Positions 8,643 to 17,183 of a stretch of DNA of 64,000 nucleotides are shown here, in pieces. Both the position numbers and the translations under genes were made by a program. The stretch's first letter is position 1, and every line of letters starts with the position of its first letter. Origin of the DNA: Gellertiella hungarica (lineage in GTDB: Bacteria; Pseudomonadota; Alphaproteobacteria; Rhizobiales; Rhizobiaceae); the NCBI RefSeq assembly GCF_014197145.1, contig NZ_JACIEZ010000013.1:1-64000 (forward strand). Reading direction: 5' to 3'. Below the pieces are notes generated by a model, which saw only the letters and a program-made list of their open reading frames with translations, was not told where the DNA came from and did not search any database.

Positions 8643-8801
8643 ATGATCAATAGCAACATGATGAAATTCGGCTCCGTACTCGTCGCGCTTGTCCTCCTGT
8701 CCTCCTGCGCAAACACGATCCGTGGCGCAGGCAAGGATGCGGCGAATACGGTGAATGCAGCCCAGTCCGCCGGCAACAACGTGGCGAATGCCGCCGAGTA
8801 A
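8643..8801 (+). CDS. Entericidin A/B family lipoprotein
   Basis: 52-residue small lipoprotein. A hydrophobic signal leads to the lipobox LLSSC, with Cys near residue 22, followed by the family hallmark NTIRGAGKD and an Ala/Asn-rich tail. Several Met codons precede the signal; the first (8643) and the sixth residue are both possible starts. It is encoded opposite to and between the DUF1638 and corrinoid genes, so it interrupts the leftward block as an oppositely oriented gene. Entericidins are small cell-envelope lipoproteins of uncertain function. Confidence 0.8.
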   Translation: MINSNMMKFGSVLVALVLLSSCANTIRGAGKDAANTVNAAQSAGNNVANAAE

Positions 8802-8825
8802 GGCCTCCCAAGCCCATCTTCCAAG

Positions 8826-8865
8826 AAAAAAGCGGCCGTACAGTGATGTACGGCCGCTTTTTATC
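8826..8865. terminator. Bidirectional rho-independent terminator
   Basis: Long stem AAAGCGGCCGTACA / TGTACGGCCGCTTT with a GTGA loop and flanking A and T runs. It lies between the entericidin stop and the corrinoid protein stop, so it ends both. This means the corrinoid gene is largely transcribed apart from DUF1638 and the rest of the leftward block. Confidence 0.9.
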
Positions 8866-8888
8866 GTTTCCGGTCCAAAAGCGGACGA

Positions 8889-9584
8889 TCAGGCGCTCAT
8901 CTGGTTGTGCTTGCGCTTGATGAAGTCCTTGGCGGTTTCCACGGCCACGGCCGCATCGCGGCAGTAGGCGTCGGCGCCGATGGCCTTGCCGAATTCTTCG
9001 TTGAGCGGAGCGCCGCCGACAAGCACGATGTAGTCGTCGCGCAGGCCCTTTTCCTTCATGGTGTCGATGACGACCTTCATGTAGGGCATGGTGGTGGTGA
9101 GCAGGGCGGACATGCCGAGGATATCGGGCTTCTCACGCTCCAGCGCATCGAGGTAGTTCTCGACCGGGTTGTTGATGCCGAGGTCGATCACGTCGAAACC
9201 GGCGCCTTCCATCATCATGCCGACGAGGTTCTTGCCGATGTCGTGGATGTCGCCCTTGACGGTGCCGATGACCATCTTGCCGAGCTTCGGCGCGCCGGTG
9301 GCGGCGAGCAGCGGGCGCAGGATGGCCATGCCGGCCTTCATGGCATTGGCGGAAAGCAGAACTTCCGGCACGAACAGGATGCCGTCGCGGAAGTCGATGC
9401 CGACGATGCGCATGCCTTCGACGAGGGCCTGGGTGAGGATGTCGTAGGGAGCCCAGCCGCGATCGAGCAGGATGCGGGTTGCTTCTTCGATTTCTTCCTT
9501 CAGACCATCATAAAGGTCGTCGTGCATCTGCTGCACGAGTTCGTCGTCGGAGAGGTCTGCCAGAATGATTTCGTCGTCGGACAT
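8889..9584 (-). CDS. Corrinoid (B12-binding) protein of methyltransferase system
   Basis: 231-residue shuttle protein of the MtbC/MttC/MtgC type. Residues about 15-95 are the helical cap domain and 100-231 the cobalamin-binding Rossmann domain with D112-x-H114-x2-G117 (GDIHDIGKN), H114 being the expected lower cobalt ligand, and a downstream LVGGAPLNEEFG. ATG at 9584 gives the usual family start MSDDE; a longer form is possible. The first 35 residues contain about 14 Asp/Glu and few basic residues. It stands divergently to the MttB-family gene across 465 bases, the usual pairing of substrate methyltransferase and its corrinoid acceptor. It carries the methyl group on to the folate methyltransferase and is reactivated by the ASKHA protein. 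Confidence 0.93.
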   Translation of the reverse strand: MSDDEIILADLSDDELVQQMHDDLYDGLKEEIEEATRILLDRGWAPYDILTQALVEGMRIVGIDFRDGILFVPEVLLSANAMKAGMAILRPLLAATGAPKLGKMVIGTVKGDIHDIGKNLVGMMMEGAGFDVIDLGINNPVENYLDALEREKPDILGMSALLTTTMPYMKVVIDTMKEKGLRDDYIVLVGGAPLNEEFGKAIGADAYCRDAAVAVETAKDFIKRKHNQMSA

Positions 9585-10049
9585 GTTTTGGTTCCCAGTT
9601 AAGAGCGATGCGATAGCCATACCAGATAGACCGGTAACAGCAAAGAAGAGTTAAGGAAAAACCGCTTTCGTCCTGCTTTCCCGGGATTGTTCCGGTGCGC
9701 TGCGGCCGTCCGGTCCTTTCGGGATAAGCGGCACGAAGAGTTCGGATCCAAAGCGCTGGTCCGAGCGATTCCATCCCGCGTTCCTTGAACTTCACCCTAA
9801 GTCCGGCATGGCGTAAAACCCTTTTCGTTAGCGACGTTGCAGAAGGCAAAAACGACCACGGCCGATCGCGCTTGCGTTTTTCGGTCCATGACGCAAATGT
9901 CGTTCGTGAAGCGCAATGTCTGGACTAGAGAAATCGGTGGCGCATTAAGGAATGTTCCAAATGCGAATTCCGATAGCATGTGCGTCATCAACTGGGTGCC
10001 GCAGGCGCCTTGTGATTTCGCGCATCCGCGCAAGCTTTGAGGAATCAGT
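9585..10049. other. Divergent regulatory region, corrinoid gene / mttB
   Basis: 465 bases with no convincing gene; must hold both promoters. Visible elements are a dyad GGAATGTTCC at 9949-9958 running into TTCCAAATGCGAA, which resembles the inverted repeat upstream of the ABC transporter operon, and two direct-repeat-like segments, CGCAAATGTC near 9892 and CGCAATGTC near 9912. The MttB start is preceded by GAGGA at a good distance. Confidence 0.5.
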
Positions 10050-11630
10050 ATGAGCGATACGATTGAGAATACGGGCGCCGCAGCCGATGCTGCTCCCCGC
10101 CGCGGACGCAACGAAGGCCGCGGTGCCGCAGCACGCCGTGCATCGCGTGCAGGTGGCGGTCCGGGTCCGTCCATGCCCTACATCCAGCGCAAGATCCCCG
10201 TTTACGAGGTTCTGGACGAGGAAGCCCTTCAGCTCATCGAGCGCAACGCCGATACCGTCCTCGAAGAAATCGGCATCGAGTTCCGTGACGACGCCGAAGC
10301 GCTGGCGCTCTGGAAGGAAGCCGGTGCGGATGTCAAGGGCGAGCGCGTGCACTTCCCGAAGGGCCTCTGCCGCGAACTTCTGAAGACGGCTCCGTCGGTC
10401 TTCACCCAGCACGCCCGCAACCCGATGCGCAACGTGCAGATCGGCGGCAATGCGACCGTCTTCGCACCGGTCTACGGCCCGCCCTTCGTCCGCGACCTCG
10501 AAGGCAACCGCCGCTACGCGACCATCGAGGACTTCCGCAACTTCGTGAAGCTCACCTACATGGCGCCCTCGCTGCACCATTCGGGCGGCACGGTCTGCGA
10601 GCCGGTCGACATTCCGGTGAACAAGCGTCACCTGGACATGGTCTACAGCCACATCAAGTACAGCGACAAGCCGTTCATGGGCTCGGTGACCGCGCCCGAG
10701 CGCGCCGAAGACACGATCGCCATGTGCAAGATCCTGTTCGGCGACGATTTTGTCGAGAACAACACAGTGACGGTGAACCTGATCAACGCCAACTCCCCGA
10801 TGGTCTTCGACGAGACCATGCTCGGTGCGGCCAAGGTCTATGCCCGCCACAACCAGGCCTGCGTTCTCTCGCCCTTCATCCTGTCCGGCGCGATGAGCCC
10901 GGTGACGGTTGTCGGCACGCTGACGCAGATCCTTGCCGAAGTGCTGGCAGGCGCCTCCTTCACCCAGCTGATCCGCAAGGGCGCACCGGTGCTGTTCGGC
11001 ACCTTCGCCGCCTCGATCTCCATGCAGTCGGGCGCCCCGACCTTCGGCACGCCGGAACCGTCGCTCGTTTCCTACGGCGCGGCCCAGCTCGCACGCCGTC
11101 TCGGCCTGCCGTTCCGTACGGGCGGTTCGCTCTGCGGCTCCAAGGTGCCGGATGCGCAGGCAGCCCATGAATCCGCCAACACGCTGAACATGACGCTGCT
11201 GGCCGGCACGAACTTCGCCCTGCATTCCGCAGGCTGGCTCGAGGGCGGTCTCGTCTCGTCCTACGAGAAGTTCATGATCGACCAGGACCAACTCGGCATG
11301 ATGCAGAAGATGGCGCAGGGCGTGGATACCTCGGTCGAGGCACAGGCCATGGATGCCATCCGCGAAGTCGGCCCGGGCAGCCATTATCTCGGCTGCGCTC
11401 ACACCCAGGCAAACTTCCAGTCGGCCTTCTACCGCTCGCCGCTCGCCGACAACAACTCCTTCGAACAGTGGGAAGTGGAAGGCGCAAAGCGGATCGAAGA
11501 ACGCGCCAACGCGCTCTGCCGTTCGTGGCTGGAAAGCTACGAGGCACCCCATCTCGATCCGGCCATCGACGAAGCCCTGCTCGAGTTCATCGCCAAGCGC
11601 AAGAACTCCATGCCGGACGCCTTCTCCTGA
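10050..11630 (+). CDS. MttB-superfamily quaternary-amine methyltransferase (non-pyrrolysine)
   Basis: 526-residue member of the trimethylamine methyltransferase MttB superfamily. The frame contains no TAG, so it is a non-pyrrolysine type, the group that includes glycine betaine, proline betaine and carnitine:corrinoid methyltransferases; the substrate cannot be read from sequence. The barrel starts near residue 48 (RKIPVYEVLDEEALQLIE) and ends at the family's usual C-terminal helix (DPAIDEALLEFIAKRK). Residues 1-45 are an extra Arg/Gly/Ala-rich segment with seven Arg between 17 and 33. It would transfer a methyl group to the divergently encoded corrinoid protein. After the TGA the same frame stays open for 34 codons and ends at 11735, overlapping the next start (see findings). 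Confidence 0.92.
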   Translation: MSDTIENTGAAADAAPRRGRNEGRGAAARRASRAGGGPGPSMPYIQRKIPVYEVLDEEALQLIERNADTVLEEIGIEFRDDAEALALWKEAGADVKGERVHFPKGLCRELLKTAPSVFTQHARNPMRNVQIGGNATVFAPVYGPPFVRDLEGNRRYATIEDFRNFVKLTYMAPSLHHSGGTVCEPVDIPVNKRHLDMVYSHIKYSDKPFMGSVTAPERAEDTIAMCKILFGDDFVENNTVTVNLINANSPMVFDETMLGAAKVYARHNQACVLSPFILSGAMSPVTVVGTLTQILAEVLAGASFTQLIRKGAPVLFGTFAASISMQSGAPTFGTPEPSLVSYGAAQLARRLGLPFRTGGSLCGSKVPDAQAAHESANTLNMTLLAGTNFALHSAGWLEGGLVSSYEKFMIDQDQLGMMQKMAQGVDTSVEAQAMDAIREVGPGSHYLGCAHTQANFQSAFYRSPLADNNSFEQWEVEGAKRIEERANALCRSWLESYEAPHLDPAIDEALLEFIAKRKNSMPDAFS

Positions 11631-11731
11631 AGAGAGCCCGATCCCGCCAGGGAGCAAGGCGGATCCAAGCGGGTCGCCGATCTCATCCAGAAAGAAGTCT
11701 GGCGTCCGCATTACGAATATAAGGGGCCGCG

Positions 11732-12421
11732 GTGAGCGGCCCCGGGACACTCCGGACAATCCGTGCGGCTCTCGAGCCGCACGGGCTACATCTGAGCGGC
11801 TCCATCTCCTTCGAAGGAGATGGTCCGCTTCTTCCCGATGGCCGCGCGGCCCGCGCGGTGGTGCTGATCGGCAATGCCGGTGGTTCCCTCTGGCCATCCT
11901 TCTCGGCCTGGCGTGCAAGCCGCCCCGACAATGGCGGAACCGACCCTCTGGATGAGTGGTCCAAGGCCATGCTCCGCCCGGTGGCGCAGGGCGCGGGCGC
12001 GACGGCCTTCTTTCCCTCCGATCCACCCTGGCAGCCCTTCCAGCAATGGGCGATGCGCGCCGAAGGCCTGAAGCCGTCGCCGCTCGGCATCCTCATCCAT
12101 CCCGTCTATGGCCTGTGGCACGGCTATCGGGGCGCCTTCGCCTTCCCGGACGTTCCCGACGATTTTGCGCCGACCGGGCGGGCAGGGGATCACCCCTGCG
12201 AGGCCTGTCCCGACAGGCCGTGCCTGTCCAGCTGTCCCGCCGCAGCGATCCGCCGCGAGGGCTTCGACTATGTGGCCTGCCGCACCTTCCTCGGCGGCGC
12301 TGAAGGCAGGACATGCCTCGAGGCCGGCTGCGTGGCGCGCAATGCCTGCCCGGTGGGCGGGGCATTCCGCTATCCGGCGGAACAGATCCGCTTCCATATG
12401 GCTGCCTTGAAGCGCCTATAG
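11732..12421 (+). CDS. Ferredoxin-like 4Fe-4S protein downstream of mttB
   Basis: 229-residue cytosolic protein whose C-terminal third carries eight cysteines in an iron-sulphur pattern: C156-x2-C159-x4-C164-x3-C168-P, then C182, C194, C199 and C205-P. This resembles the cluster regions of QueG and reductive-dehalogenase-like proteins, but the N-terminal 150 residues are not recognised and no corrinoid motif is seen. The GTG start follows AAGGGG by about 5 bases. It follows mttB in the same direction and is likely cotranscribed, so electron transfer to the corrinoid system (for example to the activase) is a fair guess, not a demonstrated role. Confidence 0.7.
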   Translation: MSGPGTLRTIRAALEPHGLHLSGSISFEGDGPLLPDGRAARAVVLIGNAGGSLWPSFSAWRASRPDNGGTDPLDEWSKAMLRPVAQGAGATAFFPSDPPWQPFQQWAMRAEGLKPSPLGILIHPVYGLWHGYRGAFAFPDVPDDFAPTGRAGDHPCEACPDRPCLSSCPAAAIRREGFDYVACRTFLGGAEGRTCLEAGCVARNACPVGGAFRYPAEQIRFHMAALKRL

Positions 12422-12431
12422 TGATCGGTGC

Positions 12432-13199
12432 ATGACACGATTCCTTTTCTTCCCGTCGCTCCTGGTGCTCTGGTCACTGTGGCTCTTCGCTCCCGCGCAG
12501 GCGGCGGAAGACGGCTGCCGCCGGCTGGAGCACAAGGCGGGACGCTACATCGTCTGCACCTTCGACCCTGGCCGCGCCTCCATCGCTCTTTTCAACCGTG
12601 GAACGGACGGCAAGCCCTACGGGCGCTTCGATCCCCTGTTCCAGGCTCTGCTTTCCCGCGGCGAGCTGCCTGTTTTCGCCATGAATGGCGGGATGTACGA
12701 AGAGGATCTCTCTCCCGTGGGGCTGTATGTGGAGAAAGGGATGGAGCAGAAGGCGGCGAACTTGCGGGGTGGATATGGCAACTTTCACCTGAAGCCGAAC
12801 GGCGTGTTCTGGCTTTCCGCCGGAAAGGCGGGCGTGACGGAAACGAGGGCCTTTCTGAAGCGGCGAAAGCCCGTCGATTACGCCACCCAGTCCGGGCCGC
12901 TCCTCGTCTGGCGCAACCGCCTCCATCCCGCACTTCTGCCGGACAGCGACAGCTTCAAGATCCGCAACGGCGTCGGCATTGACGGGCAGGGGCGTGTGCA
13001 TTTCGTCATTTCGGAGGATGCCGTCCGCTTTCACGACCTGGCGACGCTGTTTCGCGATATCCTGAAATGTCCGGATGCCCTGTTTCTCGATGGCAGCATC
13101 TCAAGTCTCTACGCACCCGAACTGGGGCGCTTCGACAGGTTCTTTCCCATGGGGCCGATCATCGCCGTGACGGTTCGCTGGCCCTTTTCTTTCCGGTAG
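12432..13199 (+). CDS. Phosphodiester glycosidase family protein (NAGPA/DUF2233), exported
   Basis: 255-residue exported protein. The first 24 residues are a signal peptide ending in PAQAAE. The mature part has the phosphodiester glycosidase motifs FAMNGGMYEEDLSPVGLYV (about 76-94), PNGVFW near 119, TQSGPLLV near 150, RNGVGID near 175 and ALFLDGSISSLYAP near 217. The family removes or rearranges sugars linked by phosphodiesters; the natural substrate here is unknown, plausibly an envelope or extracellular glycan. It lies 10 bases after the 4Fe-4S gene, so readthrough is likely, though function seems unrelated. Confidence 0.83.
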   Translation: MTRFLFFPSLLVLWSLWLFAPAQAAEDGCRRLEHKAGRYIVCTFDPGRASIALFNRGTDGKPYGRFDPLFQALLSRGELPVFAMNGGMYEEDLSPVGLYVEKGMEQKAANLRGGYGNFHLKPNGVFWLSAGKAGVTETRAFLKRRKPVDYATQSGPLLVWRNRLHPALLPDSDSFKIRNGVGIDGQGRVHFVISEDAVRFHDLATLFRDILKCPDALFLDGSISSLYAPELGRFDRFFPMGPIIAVTVRWPFSFR

Positions 13200-13463
13200 T
13201 TTCCACGCGGAAATACAACCCCAAGCAAAGGCAGCTTCTTTGTCTTTGCAGGGCCGGCGCCCAACTCGCATTCCGATTGTAGTGAACTGGAGCCGATCGC
13301 GCAGAGGTGTCGGTTACGCTTCGGTTCAAATCGGGATGAGCCGATTTATTTGGTACTATTATTGGAAATGAAGCAATTTAAGCATATACATTAATTATCA
13401 ATAAGAACCACTGAAATATATCAACATGGCACGCCGCAGAGTGGGATTCAGGCGGAGGGAGCC

Positions 13464-14765
13464 ATGGCCGTTAATCATGTTCGCAATGCAGTTCACGGGT
13501 TGCTGAAGGCGCGGGGCGGCAATTTCGCCATGACCACCGCGATGCTCTGCTTTCCGCTGATCGCCCTTGCCGGATTGTCCGTCGATCTCTGGAATGCCTA
13601 CGAGACGAAGACGAAACTCGATCAGGTGGCGGATTCGGCCGCGCTGGCCGCCATCAACACCTCGTCGAAAGCCTTTGCCAACAGCTCGAGCGGGCAGGGA
13701 AAGGCAAGCTGGGACAGCGAGGCGCAGGCCTTCTTCACCGGCAACAAGGCCGCCATCGACCCCCGCCTCAGCGTCAGCGTGACCGCCGACGTCCAGCGAA
13801 ACGGCCTGACCCTGACCTCCCTCGTCCACTACCAGACAAGCATGCCCACGATGTTCATGGGCCTTGTGGGTGTCGAGCACATGGACATCAGCGGCACGGC
13901 GACGGCGGAGTTCAATGTCGGCGAATATTACAATGTGCACGTGCTCGTCGACAATTCACCTTCCATGGGCATCGGCGCTTCCCAGTCGGATGTGGATGTC
14001 ATGCAGGCGAAGATGGGCTGTGCCTTTGCCTGTCATGACCTGTCGGGATCCATGAACAACCTGCCCAAGGCCACGTCGCTCGGCGTCAAGCTGCGGATCG
14101 ATGTCGTAAGCATGTCCCTGCGCAAGCTGGCGGACATGATCTCCACCAATGTGGGGCAGAAGGGCCTGTATCAGCTTGCCCTCTACAGCCTGGGGGCGAA
14201 GGCGGAGGATGCGGTTGCCCGGCCCCTCAGCCTGGTCCAGAGCCTCACCCACGACATGGCGGCCTTCAAGACGTCGGCGCAGGGCGTGAAGCTGATGATC
14301 ATGCCAAAGTACAACTACAACAACTATGCCGTCGGCTACATCAACCAGTCCATCCAGATGATCAACAAGGAGATCCCCGTCTCCGGCGATGGCCTCGGTG
14401 TCAACAGCCCGCGCCAGGTGCTGCTGCTCATCACCGACGGGGTTGAGGACAGGTTGACCACCGCCTCGGGCTGTTTCGGCATCTTCCAGTACGGACGCTG
14501 CACGCAGTATATCAACGTCTCGGAGTGCCAGAAGCTGAAGAACCGCGGCGTGCTGATAGCCGTGCTGCACACGATCTATCTGCCGATCACCACGAACGAC
14601 AACTACATCAACTGGGTGCGCGCATTCGCGCCGAAGATCGGGCCGGCTCTGGAGAGCTGTGCCTCGCCCAATCTCTACGAAGCGGTGGACATGAATTCCG
14701 ACATGTCCGTCGGCCTGAACCAGCTGTTCAAGCGCGCCACCAACATGCCGCGCCTGACCTTCTGA
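13464..14765 (+). CDS. TadG-like pilus/surface protein with vWA domain
   Basis: 433-residue membrane-anchored protein of the TadE/TadG type. A single hydrophobic segment at about 21-42 is preceded by GGNFA and followed by the typical SVDLWNAYETKTKLDQVADSAALAA. From about residue 157 there is a von Willebrand A domain with the MIDAS motif D163-x-S165-x-S167 and a later LLLITDGVED strand. Start ATG lies just after GGAGGGAGCC. The preceding 264 bases are AT-rich and hold the promoter. No other Tad genes are nearby, so it may be a stand-alone surface or septum-associated TadG homologue of the kind common in rhizobia. Confidence 0.82.
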   Translation: MAVNHVRNAVHGLLKARGGNFAMTTAMLCFPLIALAGLSVDLWNAYETKTKLDQVADSAALAAINTSSKAFANSSSGQGKASWDSEAQAFFTGNKAAIDPRLSVSVTADVQRNGLTLTSLVHYQTSMPTMFMGLVGVEHMDISGTATAEFNVGEYYNVHVLVDNSPSMGIGASQSDVDVMQAKMGCAFACHDLSGSMNNLPKATSLGVKLRIDVVSMSLRKLADMISTNVGQKGLYQLALYSLGAKAEDAVARPLSLVQSLTHDMAAFKTSAQGVKLMIMPKYNYNNYAVGYINQSIQMINKEIPVSGDGLGVNSPRQVLLLITDGVEDRLTTASGCFGIFQYGRCTQYINVSECQKLKNRGVLIAVLHTIYLPITTNDNYINWVRAFAPKIGPALESCASPNLYEAVDMNSDMSVGLNQLFKRATNMPRLTF

Positions 14766-14777
14766 TCCCGTGCCGGT

Positions 14778-15170
14778 TCAGCGTGCCGGCGGATAGGCCC
14801 GCTCCAGACCGCCGGACCGCACGACGCCCGCCCGGAAGGCCTGATAGGCCGGATGATGGCTCGATTTCGCGATCTCCATCAGCCGGATCTGCAGCCTCGG
14901 CGGGGCGGCGTTGCCCAGCCATTCACCTGCCTTTTCCAGCTTCAGCGTGTGCAGGAAGCGTCCTGCCGCCGCGCGGTTCAGGTAGAGTTCGAGGCCGGCG
15001 AAGAGATTCTCGTCCTGTTTGACGTTTTCCATCACGAGCCGCAGATAGGCCTGCTCGCCCTCGCCAAGGTTCGCCATTTTGTCGGCAATGGTGTCGCGGT
15101 CGGGAAATGCGGTGGCATTGGCCATGGACTGCTCCGCGCCTTGGGTGGACGATCCGGTGACAGCGTGCAT
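14778..15170 (-). CDS. Hypothetical protein downstream of GT41 gene
   Basis: 130-residue soluble protein, not recognised. It starts at ATG 15170 with AGGAG about 8 bases upstream, 14 bases after the GT41 stop, so the two are cotranscribed. It is helix-rich (GEGEQAYLRLVMENVKQDEN near 37-56) and ends with a basic Pro-rich tail. It could be a small partner or substrate adaptor of the glycosyltransferase, but only position supports that. It converges on the tadG-like gene with 12 bases between the stops. Confidence 0.6.
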   Translation of the reverse strand: MHAVTGSSTQGAEQSMANATAFPDRDTIADKMANLGEGEQAYLRLVMENVKQDENLFAGLELYLNRAAAGRFLHTLKLEKAGEWLGNAAPPRLQIRLMEIAKSSHHPAYQAFRAGVVRSGGLERAYPPAR

Positions 15171-15184
15171 GAGATACTCCTGGT

Positions 15185-16906
15185 TCAGGTTCGGAAAGGG
15201 CCCGTGCGGGGCGGAAGTGGCGGGACATCGATCGGCCCGGGAGGCAGACCGTTTCGGGCGCGCTCGACCATCATCCGGTACGCTTCCTCCAGATGCCGGG
15301 TGAAGCGTTCGGTATCGAACAGCGGGGCACGGAACCGCGCCTCGGCAATCCGGGACTTCAGGCTCGCGCGCCAGGCATGATCGGTTGCGAGGCGCAGATT
15401 GAGGGCGATGTATTCCGCATCGGTCTCCGCGACCAGTTCCGGGAAGCCGAGTGCCTTCAGCAGGCTTTCCGAAACGCGGGAGGCGAAGCTGGCTCCCTTC
15501 CGGGTGACGAGCGGCAGGCCTGCCCAGAGCTTGTCCGAGGTGGTCGTATGGCCATTGCAGGGGAAGGTGTCGAGCGCCGCATCCGCCGCCTGAAGCCGGG
15601 CGACATGGGACGGATAATCGGCCACATCGGCGAAGATCAGCCGCGCCGGATCGATGCCGGCCTTTTTCGCGGCACGACGCGCATTGTCCCGCGCCTCGTC
15701 GCCGATCACCATGGCCCACAGCACCGTATCCGGCGCCTGACGCAGGATCTCCATCCACAGGCGGAAGGTTCTGGGCGTGATCTTCAGTTGCGAGTTGAAG
15801 GAGGCGAGCACGATCCTGTCTTCGGGCAGGCCGAGAGCCGCGCGCTCCGCCGGCGGCGGAAGCGCCCGGTAACGGTCATCGTTTGGCTGGTATGTCTCCG
15901 GCAGGCGGCAGAATTTGGCCTCCCACAACGGCTGGCTTTCTTCGGGCGTTACGACCGCATCGCCGATCATGTAGTCGCAATCCAGGCCGGTGTTGATGCC
16001 GGGGAAGCCCAGCCAGGCCACCTGGATGGGGGCGGCACCCAGATTGACGATGCCCGGCCGGGCATCCTTCGTGTGCCCCTTGAGGTCCACGAGAATGTCG
16101 ATCTCCGCTTCCCGCAACATGGCGACGACGTCGTCATCGCTCTTGCGGGAAATGTCGTGCAGTCCCTTCAGCTTCCAGCGCATTCCCTCGTCGACTGCCT
16201 TCAGGCCGGCGTCCGTGTGGCACAGGATATGGATGTCGAAGGCGCTGCGGTCGTGCTGGAGGAGAACGCCCTGCAGCAGGCGCATCGTGGCATGACGGTC
16301 GCTGAGGTCGTTCGAAACATAGGCCACGCGGATCCGGTCCGCGAAGGCATGGGGCCGGGCGCGGCGCAGCATTTTGGTCAGGGAGGTGCAGGCCGCGCCA
16401 TTGTCGATTTTCGTCAGCCTGGCGGCATAGGCCTCGTTCTCGCTCCAGAAGACGTGTTCCAGCGGCTTTTCCATGTCGAAGATGCCCGGATGGCCGGATG
16501 CCATCATGGCCTCCACCTGCCTGTCGGATGCCTCGATCTCATCCAGAAGCAGGAGCGTCCGCAGGCAGTTGCGATGGACGCGCAGCGCCTCGAGCTCGCC
16601 CGGGTCGGCCTTCAGCATCGCCTTGGTGATCTCGTAGGCGCGCACATGATTCTTCAGGCGGATGTAGAGGTTTGCCGCAAGCAGCTGAACGGGTTTCACA
16701 TTGGGCAGCGTGGGCGACGACGCACGGTCATACCAGTGGGCGGCCTCGCTGATCTGGTCCAGCTTGAGGCATGACTGGGCGAGAACCAGCGCCAGGGTGG
16801 GTTCCACCTTTTTCTGGTCGCGAAGCAGCGGCAGGAGATGGCTCATCACCATCGGGTAGTTGCCGGCACGATAGTAGTCGAGAGCTTCCTGAATGGTAGC
16901 AGACAT
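15185..16906 (-). CDS. SPINDLY/OGT-type GT41 glycosyltransferase with TPRs
   Basis: 573-residue protein. Residues about 1-170 are degenerate tetratricopeptide repeats; from about 205 comes the GT41 catalytic region with [31 protein letters not shown] (about 270-285), the QVAWLGFPGINTG signature, and ALDTFPCNGHTTTSDKLWAG near 480. GT41 enzymes attach GlcNAc or fucose to Ser/Thr of proteins, or other sugars in bacteria. The start at 16906 is chosen for the AAGGTC site upstream; an upstream extension looks non-coding. A second GT41 lies at 41.6 kb. Target protein unknown; the TPRs would select it. Confidence 0.87.
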   Translation of the reverse strand: MSATIQEALDYYRAGNYPMVMSHLLPLLRDQKKVEPTLALVLAQSCLKLDQISEAAHWYDRASSPTLPNVKPVQLLAANLYIRLKNHVRAYEITKAMLKADPGELEALRVHRNCLRTLLLLDEIEASDRQVEAMMASGHPGIFDMEKPLEHVFWSENEAYAARLTKIDNGAACTSLTKMLRRARPHAFADRIRVAYVSNDLSDRHATMRLLQGVLLQHDRSAFDIHILCHTDAGLKAVDEGMRWKLKGLHDISRKSDDDVVAMLREAEIDILVDLKGHTKDARPGIVNLGAAPIQVAWLGFPGINTGLDCDYMIGDAVVTPEESQPLWEAKFCRLPETYQPNDDRYRALPPPAERAALGLPEDRIVLASFNSQLKITPRTFRLWMEILRQAPDTVLWAMVIGDEARDNARRAAKKAGIDPARLIFADVADYPSHVARLQAADAALDTFPCNGHTTTSDKLWAGLPLVTRKGASFASRVSESLLKALGFPELVAETDAEYIALNLRLATDHAWRASLKSRIAEARFRAPLFDTERFTRHLEEAYRMMVERARNGLPPGPIDVPPLPPRTGPFRT

Positions 16907-17083
16907 GGTTTGAAATGACCTTCGTGATGAAAGTGTTGTCAGAGACGGCAGGCGATTCCAGCCCCGCCTCAAGTGTTAATTTAGCTATCGGGGCGGGAGC
17001 GAGGCTTGCTTCGCCGGCGGCCCTTACATTGACAGTCCCGCTTTCTCGCGTGATGGCTAATAAACGGGGCGGGCGATTCGCAT

Positions 17084-17103
17084 CTGCCCATAACAATGGG
17101 CAG
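17084..17103. other. Perfect 8-bp inverted repeat
   Basis: CTGCCCAT and ATGGGCAG flank AACA in the divergent region between the GT41 gene and the GT2-like gene, about 80 bases upstream of the latter. Possible operator or 5'-UTR hairpin; no T-run, so not a terminator. Confidence 0.35.
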
Positions 17104-17183
17104 GCAGGCGCTTTCGGCCTAGAACCGGCCCAGCCCGCCTGACAAGGGACGGCGACACGGAAGCCGTCGAACGGAGTAGACCG

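Noticed and set aside
10050-11630. Pyrrolysine-containing MttB
   Set aside because: The reading frame has no internal TAG, and no pyl genes or tRNA-Pyl were seen; it is a non-pyrrolysine family member.
9945-12026. 693-codon minus-strand frame across mttB
   Set aside because: Shadow of the MttB coding strand; no recognisable domain, no start-site support.
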